This document shows positions 22,453 to 35,080 of a DNA stretch of 60,000 bases, piece by piece; the first letter of the stretch is position 1; every line of letters begins with the position of its first letter. The stretch is from the NCBI GenBank assembly GCA_030704615.1, contig CM060732.1, positions 35,819,053 through 35,879,052 of the forward strand. The letters run 5' to 3'. The stretch comes from Takakia lepidozioides. Taxonomy: Eukaryota > Streptophyta > Takakiopsida > Takakiales > Takakiaceae. A program made the translations under genes and the position numbers. A model generated the notes under the pieces. It saw nothing but the letters and a program-made list of their open reading frames with translations, had not been told where the DNA came from and searched no databases.

Positions 22453-25080
22453 GAGCGACCCTCCCAGCCAACAGCCTAGAGGGATCAGGCAAGGAGATAG
22501 GCAAAGTGTTAGGCAGAGGCGGAAAATGAGATGACGCGGAGCTAGCCACATCAGCCCAATGCAAAATAGATATGGCTTGTGCTCTCTGCAAAGCAACTGA
22601 AACACGTTGTCGATAGTAGGCGACAAGGACGGAGGCATGTGGGATGCCAGTGGACCCGCTCTTGGCTGCATGATGTGCACATGTCCGCGAGAAATCGTCG
22701 AAGTGCCGGTGCAATGAGCCAAATATCTCGACCGCTAGTAGAAGAAATGTGTCGGTGGGGTGACGATCGTTGTACTCGCGCTCCTTGGCCTGAGCTGCTA
22801 CAGTGGCTGCCGTGCCTAGTGTAGTAGCTGCGCGAGATAGCCAATCCGCTCGAATGGGGTCGGCGAGAACAACATCTGCTAGGGTACGCAAACCATCTCT
22901 AGATAGGACGATGTCAACACGGCGGCGTGTAGAGTGGGACGTGAGCGTGGGTCGTAGATGTGGTTGCTCACGTAGTACATGATACCCTACCTCCCGAGCA
23001 ATAGATATCACTGCATCGCGAACCATATCATGAGACGCAGTGCGCTCACCACCACATGGACAACGGAGGAGATGGATGGCAAGGTCATCGATGGGCTGAA
23101 GACAGACGCAACGCTGAAGGCCCAATGCCGAAAGATGAGGCAAACTGAGTCGAAGGCGGAGCGCAGTAGTGAAAATAGGGGATGAGAGGCGAAAAGGTGC
23201 GATAGTGGGTTGTGCTGCCAACCATGCCCTTGCTCCGGGTCCTGCGCATGATAAAAGTCGGGCTCGATACAACTCAGAAGAAGCACTTGAGAGCATGCCG
23301 AAAAAAGAATGACGGTGCACGCGCTCGGAAATGGACTCCTGAAGATGGTCGAGGCCTTGAGCAACCAACTGCTCAAATGGTGGTAGACATGCTCGCGCCG
23401 GTGCCGGAAGAAGATCTTATGCAGAGCGGAGATGTTACTGGAAGGGTAAAATATCACTGTCGACATGTGCAACAGCGTCCATAAGGATAGGACGATGGTC
23501 ATAGAGAAATCGTGAAGCGAGGGCTGGCGCCACCAACGCCCAACTGCCGAGGAAAACTGACGGGGCGGTAGTGACAGTGGACAAAAGACCCACACCACCG
23601 GGAGAGACAGGCGGGGTGGCTTGCTGTCGTGGCAAAAGTCCCTGAGCACCCTCCAGAGCTCCTGGTCCTAACAATCTCCCGAAGATAGTCATCATGGTAG
23701 TATCAAACCCAGATAAGAGGTGTAGGAAATCTGGGCTGGATGGAACAGTGCGCAAGAGATATAAGGGATGCTGAACGAAACATTTGGTCAAGATTCCATA
23801 TGCTACCTGTACATCTCCAAGCCTAGGAAGGAGATCGACGTGGGCGGCATCCTGGTGGAGTGCATCTTCCAAGAAAGACGTTTTGAACTAGGTGGTGCCA
23901 AAAGGGACTCCCAGGATTCTGATGCCATTGGGCGGAACAATGAAGTGAGCAGGGAGGACAAAATCTGCAGGGAGACCGAACAGAGACCACACCGCACACT
24001 TGCGAGGTTGCACTGAAAGGCCTACGGCAGAGAGTTGGGTGACAAAATGATGGTAAGCTGAAAGTACCTGTGAGGCAGGGCCTACAATGTGCGTGTCGTC
24101 TGCCACCGACGGAAAAAGACAAGATGAGTGTACTTGTGCAAAAGCCGTGAGGGCGCGGACATGAGCCATGGCAAACAAAGGTCCTCTTAAAGGGTCGCCT
24201 TGGCGGGTCCCAACCTCGGACTGAATGATGGAGCACTCACCTAGGCGAGAATGATGACTGTAGTATAGGGGAATGGTGGATGCATAGAATAATCGAACAA
24301 ACGGAATGAGCTGGTGTAAATCTCCTCCGGCTGAACGGAGCTCTTGAAAGATAGCCGCTCATGACACAGTGTTGAAAGCGTTGGTGACGTCGACCTGGAG
24401 AACCACCCAATCCAGATGAAAATCAAGAGCTGCACAAATCCCCTGAATCACTGCCTCGTAACCTCCTGGAGTGACGACCTCGAACTGGTGCGGAAAAAGG
24501 TGTCTGGAGAAGGCATCTCGAAACTGAAGACAAAGTGAGCGGCTGACAAGGCGGTAAAGAACCTCTCCAACTGCGATAGGGCGGATGCCAGTACTTGAGG
24601 GTTTGCTCATAGCCAACAATCTGGAGGCCCCAAAGAGACGGGCCACTGGGGCAGGGATACGGCCAGCAGCAATAAAGGAACAAATCTGAAATAGCTGAGA
24701 GAAGCCACTAGCAGAGTCATGTGGAGAGAAACAGTCGCGTAAGTGCTCATACATGAGACCGGAAGGACCTGCCGCTGCAAGATGGGAACTGCGCGTGAAG
24801 ACCTGAGTGAAGACCTCCCGATCTAGCTTGAGATCCTGGTCTGGCTCGAAGTCCTCGACAAAAAGTGGCAGAATATCCTGAGCTGATGGGTGAAGGGCGT
24901 CGAGGGCAGGACAGTATCCGGTGATGGAGGTGCTGGTGAGGAAGGTGCTAAAGCCTTGGCCGCGCGTGAGTACTCGCCAACGCGGCCTAACATGAGACTA
25001 TGACGAAGTCGCCTGTAGGCCGATGAGGGTGGCTGCGTGAAAGAAGCAGGATGGGCGCGTGCCGCAAAGGCTAGTGCCCG
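22442..25080 (-). pseudogene. Non-LTR retrotransposon reverse transcriptase, nearly intact frame
   Basis: From 24754 to 22442 a single minus-strand frame is kept with only four stops: TGA at 24359-24361, TAG near 23888, TAA near 23435 and TAA near 23410. RT landmarks are AAAGPSGLMYEHLRDCF, then GIRPIAVGEVLYRLVSR, QVDVTNAFNTVS, GTRQGDPLRGPLFAMAH and SVADDTHIVG, which holds the catalytic aspartates. The C-terminal part contains LQRCVCLQPIDDLAIHLLRC and CGGERTASHDMVRDA, a degenerate Cys/His region, then a low-similarity tail. Upstream of 24754 the frame continues to about 24905, shifts once, and goes on with RLRHSLMLGRVGEYSRAA to about 25080. No endonuclease is visible, so the copy is 5' incomplete or of a divergent type. 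Few, purely point-like lesions suggest recent inactivation. Confidence 0.8.
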
Positions 25081-25102
25081 TAATTGATGCTCATCTTACA
25101 GG

Positions 25103-25267
25103 CTCTCCCAATCTCCAGATAAAAAACGGCGAAGACGGATGCGCGTCTATCTGTGCCCTCTCCCAATCTCCAGATAAAAAACGGCGAAGACGGATGCGCG
25201 TCTATCTGTGCCCTCTCCCAATCTCCAGATAAAAAACGGCGAAGACGGATGCGCGTCTATCTGTGCC
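25103..25267. repeat. Three perfect 55-bp tandem repeats
   Basis: Copies at 25103-25157, 25158-25212 and 25213-25267 are essentially identical, each starting CTCTCCCAATCTCCAGATAA. The period is not a multiple of three, so the array stays open in more than one frame by chance. It lies at the 5' side of the minus-strand non-LTR element, where some LINE families carry tandem promoter monomers. Confidence 0.95.
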
Positions 25268-27573
25268 CTGACTGACCGCCACGAGGGGGCAAAACAAAAC
25301 ACCAATGAGGAAATAACAAGAAAAGATACCATGCTGGTATATCATCATGATCACGAGCCAGCAAAGTGAGCTTGGCTCTCCACCCAAATTGATCATTCTC
25401 TCTTATGTGGCAGCAAATTTTCAAAGATTATGTCGTGAAGGCTTACTAATGGAGGGTGGGGTTTTGGGTTCAGATATATGCAGATGCACTAAAGACAAAT
25501 GAGGACCTCTGGTATCTGTGCTGCAATGCCACGTGGGGATGGCGAGGGGTCATATGCTCGTTCTCTCGACGAGGATTGGTCCCACAAGCTCCTAGCGATT
25601 TGAAGGGTCTCCAAACAGGGGCCCACACTCCTTGGGGAAAGGACGACAATATCAACTAGAGGCACCTGAAGATGGTCGTCCTCAAGGGCTGACTGTACTA
25701 ATGGAGCCCAGATACTCAAATTCTTTCCAAGACCACGCGTGCCGATTTCTGGAACCGTCGGATGTAGAACGTGAGAAGATCGGAGGCGCTTTGCGTTGAA
25801 GAATGCTGCGATTCTGCAGTGAATGAGCATCTTCGAAGATGTCGATCCCGGTTTCAGAGTTGCTCTCTAACTACCTGCTGGTTTTTTTTGTTTTTTTCCT
25901 TTTGTTTGACTGTGGCCCGTGTGGGGTGTGGGGAAAGCGCACGTGATAGAGGGAATCCTTGTTGGTCAGTCATGGCCGCCAGGCGGAGGACTGGGCGAAG
26001 CTACAGACCTGGAGAGACTGGAGTGGGGATACTTAGCAAAGAGGCGGTCTCTGACGTCGCACTTGCTCCATGGCGACAAAAAGACGAGTCGCTGTTTCTG
26101 GGGAACTTTGCAGCGAGCTTTATGAGTTGCCGACTGGCATCGTTAAGCTGACAGTAGCTATCAACTTGACGCCAGCCGGCTCGTGAGTCGTTATCTTTGG
26201 TTTGTGGGTTGTTATGCAGCTGGCGGGTAGAACTAGCGCGATGGCTGTTGTGGTCTGGTACTGTTGAATTTGTGTGGGGCTTTTACGGAGTTCCGTCTCC
26301 GTCTGTATTTGTCTCTCTCGTGCAGCAGCTACTCTAAGCTGCACTGGTGGAAAGGAGGGGGTGTTTTCGTACGTACAAGCAATACATGCATCCGTAGACA
26401 CTGTTGGTGCTGATTCCTTCGTGATCTCTCTCTCTTTTTGATGCACATCGGAAGTCATCTCAAGAGAACTCCGGTTCGAAAAGTCAGAAGGACTCTCCAA
26501 ATCACTTACCTTGCAAGGTCGGGTTCCAGAAATAGAAGATGCAATTTACCCCCTCAGAGTACTCAATCTCAGCTGGAAATTGCAATATCGCTCGGGCACC
26601 GCAGATCACAGTCCAGCTACAGTCGAATGTAATTGACAGGTGTGTTCTACATCGCATATGTTGATCTGCCACCAGTGCTATTCTTGCCCCATATCCTCCG
26701 CAGGTGTGACGGCATGTCGCTGTGCTTGGGAGGATAAGTTTTGTTAAAGTAGTTCCTTTGGGTCGACCGACCATCACGACAGGGTTTCAACTCTTTTCTC
26801 TAGTACTGGACTGGAAAGGCTCTGCTGCAGCATAGCGAATTCAAGCCTATCTGATATTAGTGGGGAGTTGAGATTACGCAAGGTGCACCCTTCTCCTCAG
26901 GTGGACGACCCTTCGGATTTCAGATCAAGAATTCTCTCGCGTCTAGATACTTGTACACTTCCAAGTATCGACGTTCATAAATAAGTGTCCTTACGGGAAA
27001 AGGCACTTGGCAGGGCAATTGTCTTACTGGGGTGCATGTTCTTCTATAGCGACAGGTTTTCAATCCATTCCAAAGTTCTTCTACAAACAGCTGGCTTTTT
27101 TCTCTCCCCAAAAGGGCAGTGAAAAGGACACATCCGTTTGACCGCGATTGAATTCTCATCACATACTTGGCCAGGATCAGTCCGTGTTGGCTCTGGATCA
27201 GTCTCTGTGATGAGAAGCTTCTACTTCTTCAGGGCTGTGAATTCTTACAGAGAGGTTGATTTTTTCAAATCAATCTGTTCATTTTTGCCAGAGTGATATG
27301 GATACAGTGCCTACACTGACATGTGTGATTTACAGCTTTTTGGAAAGGTCCAGTCCATTCAATTCTTTTGCCCTCGTCAGAAATCATACTGTGGGTCGAA
27401 GTTTCAGTGTTTAAAGATCACTGATGCTGTGAAGCGCATGTTCCGTCTGATAAGACATTGGTGGGGAAAAGACTAGAGGCCCCTGGTGTTTAGGTTTGAA
27501 GGTCTTCAAGTTTTGGCTACCCTTTGATGAGAAGTTGCTTGCATCGACAAGGCCCAGTTAGATTTCTGTTGGA
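25268..27573. other. Gene-free interval upstream of the receptor kinase
   Basis: Only short unrelated frames are present. Part of it must be the receptor-kinase promoter and 5' UTR, but I see no convincing TATA box. No mobile element is recognisable. Confidence 0.45.
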
Positions 27574-28715
27574 ATGACGGTCCCTTGCCCTCTGCGGTGG
27601 AGTGTGCTTGTGGTGGTGCTCTTCAGTCTCTCATTTGCGAGTATTCCTGTAAGCTCCCTGAATGAACCAGTGGCATCCTGGAGCAATGGTGCAGTGGAAC
27701 AGGGTTTAGCAGCTGCCACAAGCTGGAATGTGAGGAAGTTGGGAGAAAGCAATGTGACCTGTCCTCTTGACTTCTCAATTCTCAAGACTTACACATGGGT
27801 GGTGCCAACATGTGCGGGCACAAGCAACAAGACTATCTGTTGCGAGGCAGCTCTGTCGGCCATGGGCCTGGGATTGGCCAAGTACCTTAGAGAGACAAAC
27901 TACTTTGAGCTGCCTGATGAAGCGACCGTAGATGTGTGCTTAAATGTCTTCCGGCAAGAACTGGAAACCATTGGTCTCCAGAGAGATGTTGTGACTGAAT
28001 GCTTTAATGGCACCAACTCCTACTATTCCTGGAAGATGTTCATCAGAGGTCCCTCCCTCTGTCAAGGAATCCAGACAACAGCAGACTTCAAAAGGGTAGT
28101 GGGTGTGACCCCAATGGACAGCTCCTGCAAGAGCAACCTGAGCAAGTACGATCAGTGCCTGGTGTGCATCAATGACATGGAATCAGTGATCAACAGTCTC
28201 AGTGGCAACAACACTAGTGAATGCTTTGACTTTGTCCTCATCTATGCAGCAGGGGTGGTCAACACCCAGGGCCCTTGGGACTCCGGCACTGCACGCTGCA
28301 TTCTGGCTGCCCCTGATGCCAGCTCCAAAAAGAAGGCACGGCACACCGCACGGGACATCGGCCTGGGTGCTGCTTTTGCCCTCATAGTGAGTATAGCTGC
28401 TGGATTGGTCTGGTATGTCCACCGGCACCGCAGACACTCCACAGTGCACCGCGCCTTCGTGCAACGCCACAGCAAGCTTCTGAAGCCGAACGTTGGGCTC
28501 GTGTGGTACAGTTGGGAAGAACTCAAAGCCGCCACGCTTGGCTTCTCACCCAAGCAGCTGGTGGGCCAAGGCGGCTTTGGCACTGTGTACCATGGCATTT
28601 TGCGGGATGGGACCGAGGTCGCAGTCAAGCGCTTCCACAACTGCACTCCAGAAGGAGACGCCGACTTTGTGAATGAAGTGGAGGTGATGTTCTTCCCCAC
28701 TTATATTGTCCTCGT

Positions 28716-28752
<37 letters not shown>

Positions 28753-31700
28753 TTGAATTATCTACAAATGTTACAGAGACTGGATTAGGCTTGTGCTTCA
28801 CACCTCTTTCCCTCCACCCTTACTGTCAGCGTAGACTATTATGGTGGCACATTTGATGATTTTTACATCTCTGTAGATGCTCAAATGTTAGACTCTTGGG
28901 CTCAAGATGTCTTTGTCGACCATTTTTCATAAGGTCTTTCTCATGGATCGCTTTGGGGTTCTTGCCTAGTAGAGTGTTTTGCAGAATGATTGGTATTTCC
29001 CCTCCATTATTACTAGTAAGTGTGTAGGACTAGATCAAGTGCATGACAATGGACTTACTTTTTTCTTGGTGTGCTTGAGATCTCCTTCTTTAGAATTTTG
29101 CAGCCCAATTACCTGTCTGCAGCTCTATGTTTAGGGTGGGCTCCCAGTCTGTGGATAGATTGTACTCATAAGACGTTGTTTGCCGTAGCCTTGTGGCCAT
29201 TGACCCCGCGCCCAGTTTGAGCGGGAACAAAAGGGACAGAACCTACCTCTGTCAGGGGCTGACGTTGGTAGTAAGACTTACCTCCATATATAGAATTAAT
29301 CCGGGTTTTCCAGATATCCTCTAGAAATCCCTTCACAAAAGCATCAATCTGCTGTGTGTGATTTGCCCAAAAACTAGGCCTCAGGAGGGCCTGGGCTTTT
29401 GGCTCAGCCTCGAGACTTTCAAAGTTGGTAAACAGGGGTACAGGCACAATACCCTTAATAGATTTGAAGAGAGCGTCTCTTTGGTGAGAGAACCCCGGAC
29501 AGTGTATCAGAAAATGAATACTGTCTTCAGATTGCCCACACAACGGGCAATTGCACTCTCCCTTTCCTCTCTGCTTCTGTTTGCTGTTCAAAGGTAGGCT
29601 TCCTGCCCTGAGTTTAAATTTCAGTCTAGTGCCGAGAGTGGGTAGACCCTTGAGGTCATCCAAGATGTCCTCCCCCATGTCACAGACTGGAAACAAGTTC
29701 AGGGAAGTTTTCTGCCTAACTTCATTTTCATCAGACAATCTCATGGCAACAGACATGGCTGAGGACACTACAGCCTCTAAGTCAGATTTATCCAGCAGGG
29801 TCAAGACTTGCGGATCCAGGTCCAGGTCCTTGAGGATCTCTTCTACTCTCTTCTGCCAGGACTTAGCCTGTTTGACAGGGCGGTCCTGTTTCCAAGATAT
29901 AGAGTCAATTAACCTAGGATATCTGGTGTTGGGCATATGTTGCAGCTGACCCCACCATCTGACCTTGAATTCATCTCGTCGGGAGCTTAAGGACGGAATG
30001 CCAAACTCACCCCGAACAGCCACATTGGCTGTTTTGGAGCATGCTGACATACACTCCTTAAGCACCCCCACTTGAATGGATTCTAGAGACTTAGCCTGGT
30101 TGGAGTTATCAACCCATATAGCAGATCCGTACTCCAAGGCAGGTCTAATAACGCGACAAAGCATGGTTTTCTTAACCTCAGAGTTGACCCCTCTGCAGTG
30201 GAAAAATTTAGTGAGCCCCAGAGCTTTGCCCTTGCCAGTTTGAACAACTTTCCGGATATGTGCATCCCAATTACAATTGGAGGAGAACTCAACGCCCAGG
30301 AAAGTGTAGGAAGGGAGGACCGGGATCTCTTGACTACCCCACTGCCACTTAAGATCACTTCCTCCCTCTCCTCTGTCGTTGAATGCTACCACTGCACATT
30401 TGCTGACATTAGCCTCTAGCCCCCAAAGATCAAAGTATCTCTTCGCGCAATCAATCAACTCCTGGAGATTGGTTGGAGTCTCCCCTATGCCTGCGAAGTC
30501 ATCCGCAAACATAAGGGCTGGTATGGTGGTATCACCCACCCTTAACCCAAATCCCTCACTTTCCACATCCTCGAGGAGTTGATTGATGAAAACATTGAAG
30601 AGCAGAGGGGAGAGAGTACATCCTTGAGCTACACCTTGGTCTATGTCAAAGAAGTTGGACTTCTGTCCGTTAACAGTGACACAGCTTTTGGTGTGAGCAT
30701 ACAAGTTGTGGACAACTCTCCACATCTTTCCCTTGATCCCACAAGACCAGAGGCGGAACCATAGGCCATCTCTCCACACTGTGTCATAAGCCTTTTTGAC
30801 ATCCAGGAAAAAGACATAAGTGGGTTTCCCTTGTTTTTTCCTTCCCTGGATAATCTGGCTTAGAGTGAAGATATGATCCACACAGCCCCTGTTTCGCCGA
30901 AAGCCAGCTTGGCCTTCGTGGATACAACCTCTAGACTCCAGATCTAATTCGAGACGAGTACTTATAACTCTGCAGAATGTCTGTGGATAGAGACTGATAG
31001 GTCGGACAACCTGCAACATGAGGACTGCCTCTGCCCCACTTGTGCTGGACACAACAGGGAAATTTGAAAGTGAAGAATATTTCTTTTCTGACTGTTCTCT
31101 CTACTATGATGTCTGTGGGAGAATCTATCGTCTATTCCAACATAGTCAATCTCTTACAGACGTCTTCCATTATGGATCAAATGCTTAGCTTCATATCTTC
31201 ATGCTTAGACAATCCTTGAACAACAGTTGTTTTTGGGCTGCTTGTGGAGGGCCCGTCTCTCTTTCTTGTTTCTTGCTTTCTCTTGTCCCATAAGCTCTTC
31301 GAGCTTTCCACGGATGTCATAAAGTATCGTTTCATTTCATTTCATTTCTCCGTCCTTCAATAGAAGTCTGTCGACCTCTTCTATCCATCTTTTAGAGGTT
31401 TGGCAGAGTAGAGTACTCCATGATCAAACTTATACAAAAGATATGTCAAGAGTGGCCTATCCCAACCATGACAGCACCAATAGTCAGGAAGTTAAGCCAA
31501 TCCAGCAATTTTCTAATTATGATAAGCAGAGTCCCTGGTGTGCTTAACTCATATCTCTTTCTTTCCTTCGCAGGTCATCAGCAGTATGCGGCACCGCAAC
31601 CTGGTGGTGCTGCGCGGCTGCTGTGTGGCCAGCAACAGTGGCACAGATGGCCATCAGCGGCTGCTAGTATACGACTTCATGGCGCGTGGCAGTCTGGCCG

Positions 31701-32419
31701 ACTGCCTCTTTGGGAAGAACCCTGTGCACTTGGCTTGGCCAGAACGCCGCAAGATTGGAGTAGGCATGGCACAGGGCCTGGCATACCTGCACAGTGAAGT
31801 TGTCCCGCAGATCATCCACCGCGATGTCAAAGCATCCAATGTGCTGCTGGATGCACAGTTCAATGTCCGTGTTGCAGACTTCGGGCTGGCAAAGCTTGCT
31901 CCTGAGGGGGCATCACACTACACAACTCATGTAGCAGGGACGCACGGCTATGTAGCTCCAGAGTATGCCCTCTATGGGCAGCTGACAGAGAAGAGCGACG
32001 TGTACAGTTTTGGAGTGTGCTTGCTGGAGCTCCTTAGTGGGAGGCCTGCATTGCAGCCCGCTGATTCCCCCAAGGATTCCTCCAACCTCAGCTTGATCAC
32101 AGACTGGGCATGGTGGCTGGTGAAGGAGGGCAGGCTAATGGATATTATGGACAGTCATGTGCGTGAGACCGGGCCCCGTGATGTGATGCGGCGTTTTGTG
32201 TTAGTGGGCATTCTGTGTGCCCACTTGTTGGTAGCCTTTCGACCCACAATGACAGAAGTGCTGAAAATGCTGGAAGGGGATTGCCCCATTCCTGAACTCC
32301 CCGATCGCCCTCTTCCTCTGACCCACGACGTGGTGGATCTTGAGAACCCCTACTCTTACTCTGCACAGTCTACCCCTCGGGGCCTTTCGTCTATAAGCAC
32401 CAGTGATCTACTTCGATAA
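27574..32419 (+). CDS. SPARK-domain receptor-like protein kinase (At1g11050-like), two exons
   Basis: Exons 27574-28683 and 31574-32419 join in phase 0, giving 651 residues. A signal peptide (about 1-28) precedes the SPARK ectodomain from CPLDFS (63) to about 245. Landmarks there include TICCEAALSAMGLGLAKYLR, a CLNVF block, LCQGIQTTADF, CLVC and YAAGVVNTQGPWDSG. There are several N-x-S/T sites. A membrane segment lies at about 262-282, followed by basic residues. The kinase has GQGGFG 331-336, Lys352, Glu368, HRD 452-454, DFG 472-474 and APE 498-500, so it is a complete RD kinase. SPARK proteins act at the plasma membrane; those in symbiotic plants include ARK-type kinases, but overall similarity here is to At1g11050, whose ligand is unknown. 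The 2890-bp intron follows NEVE in helix C and carries an antisense non-LTR element. Start: the first ATG gives an intact signal peptide. Confidence 0.93.
28719..28748 (+). repeat. (TC)15 microsatellite
   Basis: Uninterrupted TC dinucleotides over 30 bp, in the receptor-kinase intron 36 bp downstream of its 5' splice site. Confidence 0.97.
29166..31052 (-). mobile_element. 5'-truncated non-LTR retrotransposon inside the receptor-kinase intron
   Basis: An unbroken minus-strand frame of 628 codons. RT homology begins abruptly at VVRPISLYPQTFCRVISTRL, which is already an internal RT motif. It continues with EGQAGFRRNRGCVDHIFTL, FFLDVKKAYDTVWRDGLW, GVAQGCTLSPLLFNVFINQL and LMFADDFAGIGE, the last holding the catalytic aspartates. 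The thumb and connection follow, then a Cys/His motif CNCPLCGQSEDSIHFLIHCP typical of the C-terminus of many LINE ORF2 proteins. The endonuclease and RT N-terminus are missing, as expected of 5' truncation during target-primed integration. The first ~11 codons may be host intron. It lies antisense to the host gene. A poly(A) or target duplication was not found. Lack of any stop in ~600 codons indicates a young insertion. Confidence 0.9.
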
Positions 32420-34440
32420 CACTGGCAGGCACGGTAGAGAGCTTGCTTAGTAGCTTCTTCACCACCATTTTTCAACCACTCCCATTAAAAGGAACTTTGT
32501 AATTTATATCTGTAGGAGGTAAACGACAGTCACGTATCGAAGTAAAATACAGTAGGTGGCAATGATATCAAATCCTACTGAGCATGTCAGTGTGCTCTGA
32601 ATTTCTTAATCCACCTCAAAATGTCTGGTCAGTATCTCGAACCAAATATTGGAGAACATCATGCCCCAGCTCTCATCATCAAGATGAGCTAACACATGCA
32701 GAGCATTTGTTCAAGCACTTTCTTGGAACAGGGCCATATCTGCATAGGAGTTGATGTTTTAGTGGTGAGCTCAAGCAATAAGTGGTTCACAGTACAACTT
32801 GAGCTATGTCTTGCTCACAACTGTGTTTAGAGCACAGAGAAAATTCGGCATTGCATTGTGAATGTATAGGAACTTCAGGGGTCTGAGTTTTGATTTGGTG
32901 TATGCTTAGCTGATAAGAAACTCTGAAAGTGCCCTACAAAAACCAGCTAGGCACCCAGTCAGGTGGTTGTATGCAAAGGTCCTTGTCATAAAGCAGATCA
33001 GACATCTCATAGAATGTATGGAGTTTTGAAGCTATTGTAATTGCATTAGCTCTGGCCTCATTCTTCGATTATAACAGCCTCCAAGACCAAATTATCTTCT
33101 GCAAGCACAATTTGCCGCACCAAGGAACTCCTTGCATCTTCAACCTGTACAGGTCATACAGTGTTGTTGCACAAACTTTGGGGACTTGCACTCCCCTCTT
33201 GACTATATAGACATAAGCATTAAAATATGTCAAACTCTCGAGTTTCAGAGACTTCTTGCTTGTGGAACAGTGCATAACTAAATCTGTGCAATACATGTAC
33301 ACATTCATGGGAAAGGGTAACAACTGTACCAGTGCAGAAACAGCAACCAGAGTTCAAACCATCACATATGTCTGCAAAACTCGTACACATTGAGGGGGAA
33401 AGCTTACCATTGTGTGAGACCACTGGAGAAACAGTAACCAGGTGTTGATCAGTTCATCAGGAGCTTCCAAGAAATGATGTGCTTGCTCTAAGCTCTCCTC
33501 TGAAGCTCGAGACACTGGTCGGCCTGAGCAAAACATCTAGTTTGTTGATATACCTGATACGGGCTTGGCTCACCACGTTTGACGCTTTTACGCCAAGAGA
33601 AGCTAAGCTAATACATCCCGGAATGGATCTACAGATGCACCTACTGTTTTATGACGCATCCCACAGAAGAAAGTTTTGATTCGATCCTGCCATCTGTGGT
33701 CCATATCACGGTGGGGAAGGTACAGACTGGTTTTGACACTGGTCCTTAATCCGCTTGGATTGTGAGCCAAGATTGTTTAGGATTGCAGCGACTGTTTGAT
33801 TTGCCAGCATAATGTGTAACTGTCGGCAGAGGTAACGTTATTCGTTTCTTTTTTCTGCCTGAGTCCTGTATGACATCTGTCTCTGTTTCTTTTGGAAATT
33901 GATTTGTGAACCAACCTGATGTACTCTGAAGCAACACAAACACATTCCTACGTTGTCGTACCTGACGCAGTTCTTAATTCAGGAATGTTCGGAATTGGAG
34001 ACGTACTAGACTGCAAGCTTGTACCTGTGTACTTGAAGATGGACACGGCACAGTCAATACCGAATACACACTGAAACAGACGAACAGAACTATATGTAAT
34101 GCATAGCAGTAACAGTAGTCCCTGTTTTCTACATGTTCCACTGATAAGAAAGATGAAAAAGAAAAGACAGAGAATGCCACGATCGGCCAAGACTCTAATA
34201 CTTATCTGGCTTCAAATCGGTACAGCCAATCTGTGCCAGAATCAATACTCAACGTCACATCTCTGCTCACATTTTCCCATCTTACAACAATATAAAGTAG
34301 CGATCACGGCTTAGTTTGGATAACAAAACAACGGCAGCAAATTAATGAGAGAAGCAGGAGGAGACAGGAATTCACCCGTGGAAGGGCTCGCCATCGCGCT
34401 ACCCGTCTGCCACCCGTGGTCGTGGAGCGGATGATTGTGT
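32420..34440. other. Gene-free interval after the receptor kinase
   Basis: The near part is presumably 3' UTR. No gene, RNA gene or recognisable repeat is seen in the rest. Confidence 0.45.
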
Positions 34441-34444
34441 CCAG

Positions 34445-34930
34445 TTGCTTTTACACCTACCAAGTTCGCTACTTCTTATCTTTATTAACAAAAAAGAAAC
34501 TAGCACCAACCACCTCAACAACTGGGTAAAGGATCGCCGTATCTCGTGCTTAAACTCCATCCCCTCTTGCCAACCGCTCCTACCCCCACCTACGAACCCC
34601 TTGGCTCTACCACAAGGGATTGCCGCCCTTGCCAAGGTGGATAGGGACGCAAAAAAAATCGCATACAATATCATTAAACAAAAAGCTGCTATCAACCATA
34701 AACAATTTATCTCCTTTGGGAAACTTTTGCATGATCATCCCAAACGCGCTCACAAAGCCATCTTCAACCCTGCCCTCAACCCCCCTATCGACTGTCTCAA
34801 ACACCGGCTAGGACCGTCTTTGCCGTGTCCCCCATCATGGAAACATAGCCGTACCATCCTCCTATATAAGAAAAGAGACCCCACCGATCTCTGTAACGTA
34901 TCACTACTGCTTCGGTCGCAACGAGGCTGC
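34445..34930 (+). pseudogene. Non-LTR reverse transcriptase fragment
   Basis: The plus-strand frame contains LPCPPSWKHSRTILLYKKRD followed by PTDLCN. This matches the W...s.i.LYKKGDptDl.N block at the start of LINE-type RT domains. Upstream residues (AALAKVDRDAKKIAYN, KAIFNPALNPPIDCLK) fit the endonuclease-RT linker. Homology fades after LCN, where NYRPI would be expected. It is a short relic with no catalytic motif left. Confidence 0.55.
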
Positions 34931-35080
34931 GTAGCTTGCGATTGCCTCTGGCAACATTCACCACACATTTGGCTTCAGTTCTCATTCTTTCAATCAAGGA
35001 TTGTCATTGAGAATGCCACAAAATTCAGTGTCTTTTTTAATGGACATAGTGTTTTCCAATCAGAAGTTGTCACTCCCTTG

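Noticed and set aside
25103-25267. CRISPR-like repeat-spacer reading of the 55-bp array and of other repeat arrays
   Set aside because: The 55-bp copies are directly adjacent without spacers, and the genome is eukaryotic.
25456-25659. Plus-strand frame with CNATWGWRGVICS, resembling the cap before plant leucine-rich repeats
   Set aside because: No leucine-rich repeats follow and the frame ends in unrelated sequence. A single W-x-G-V-x-C match is not enough.
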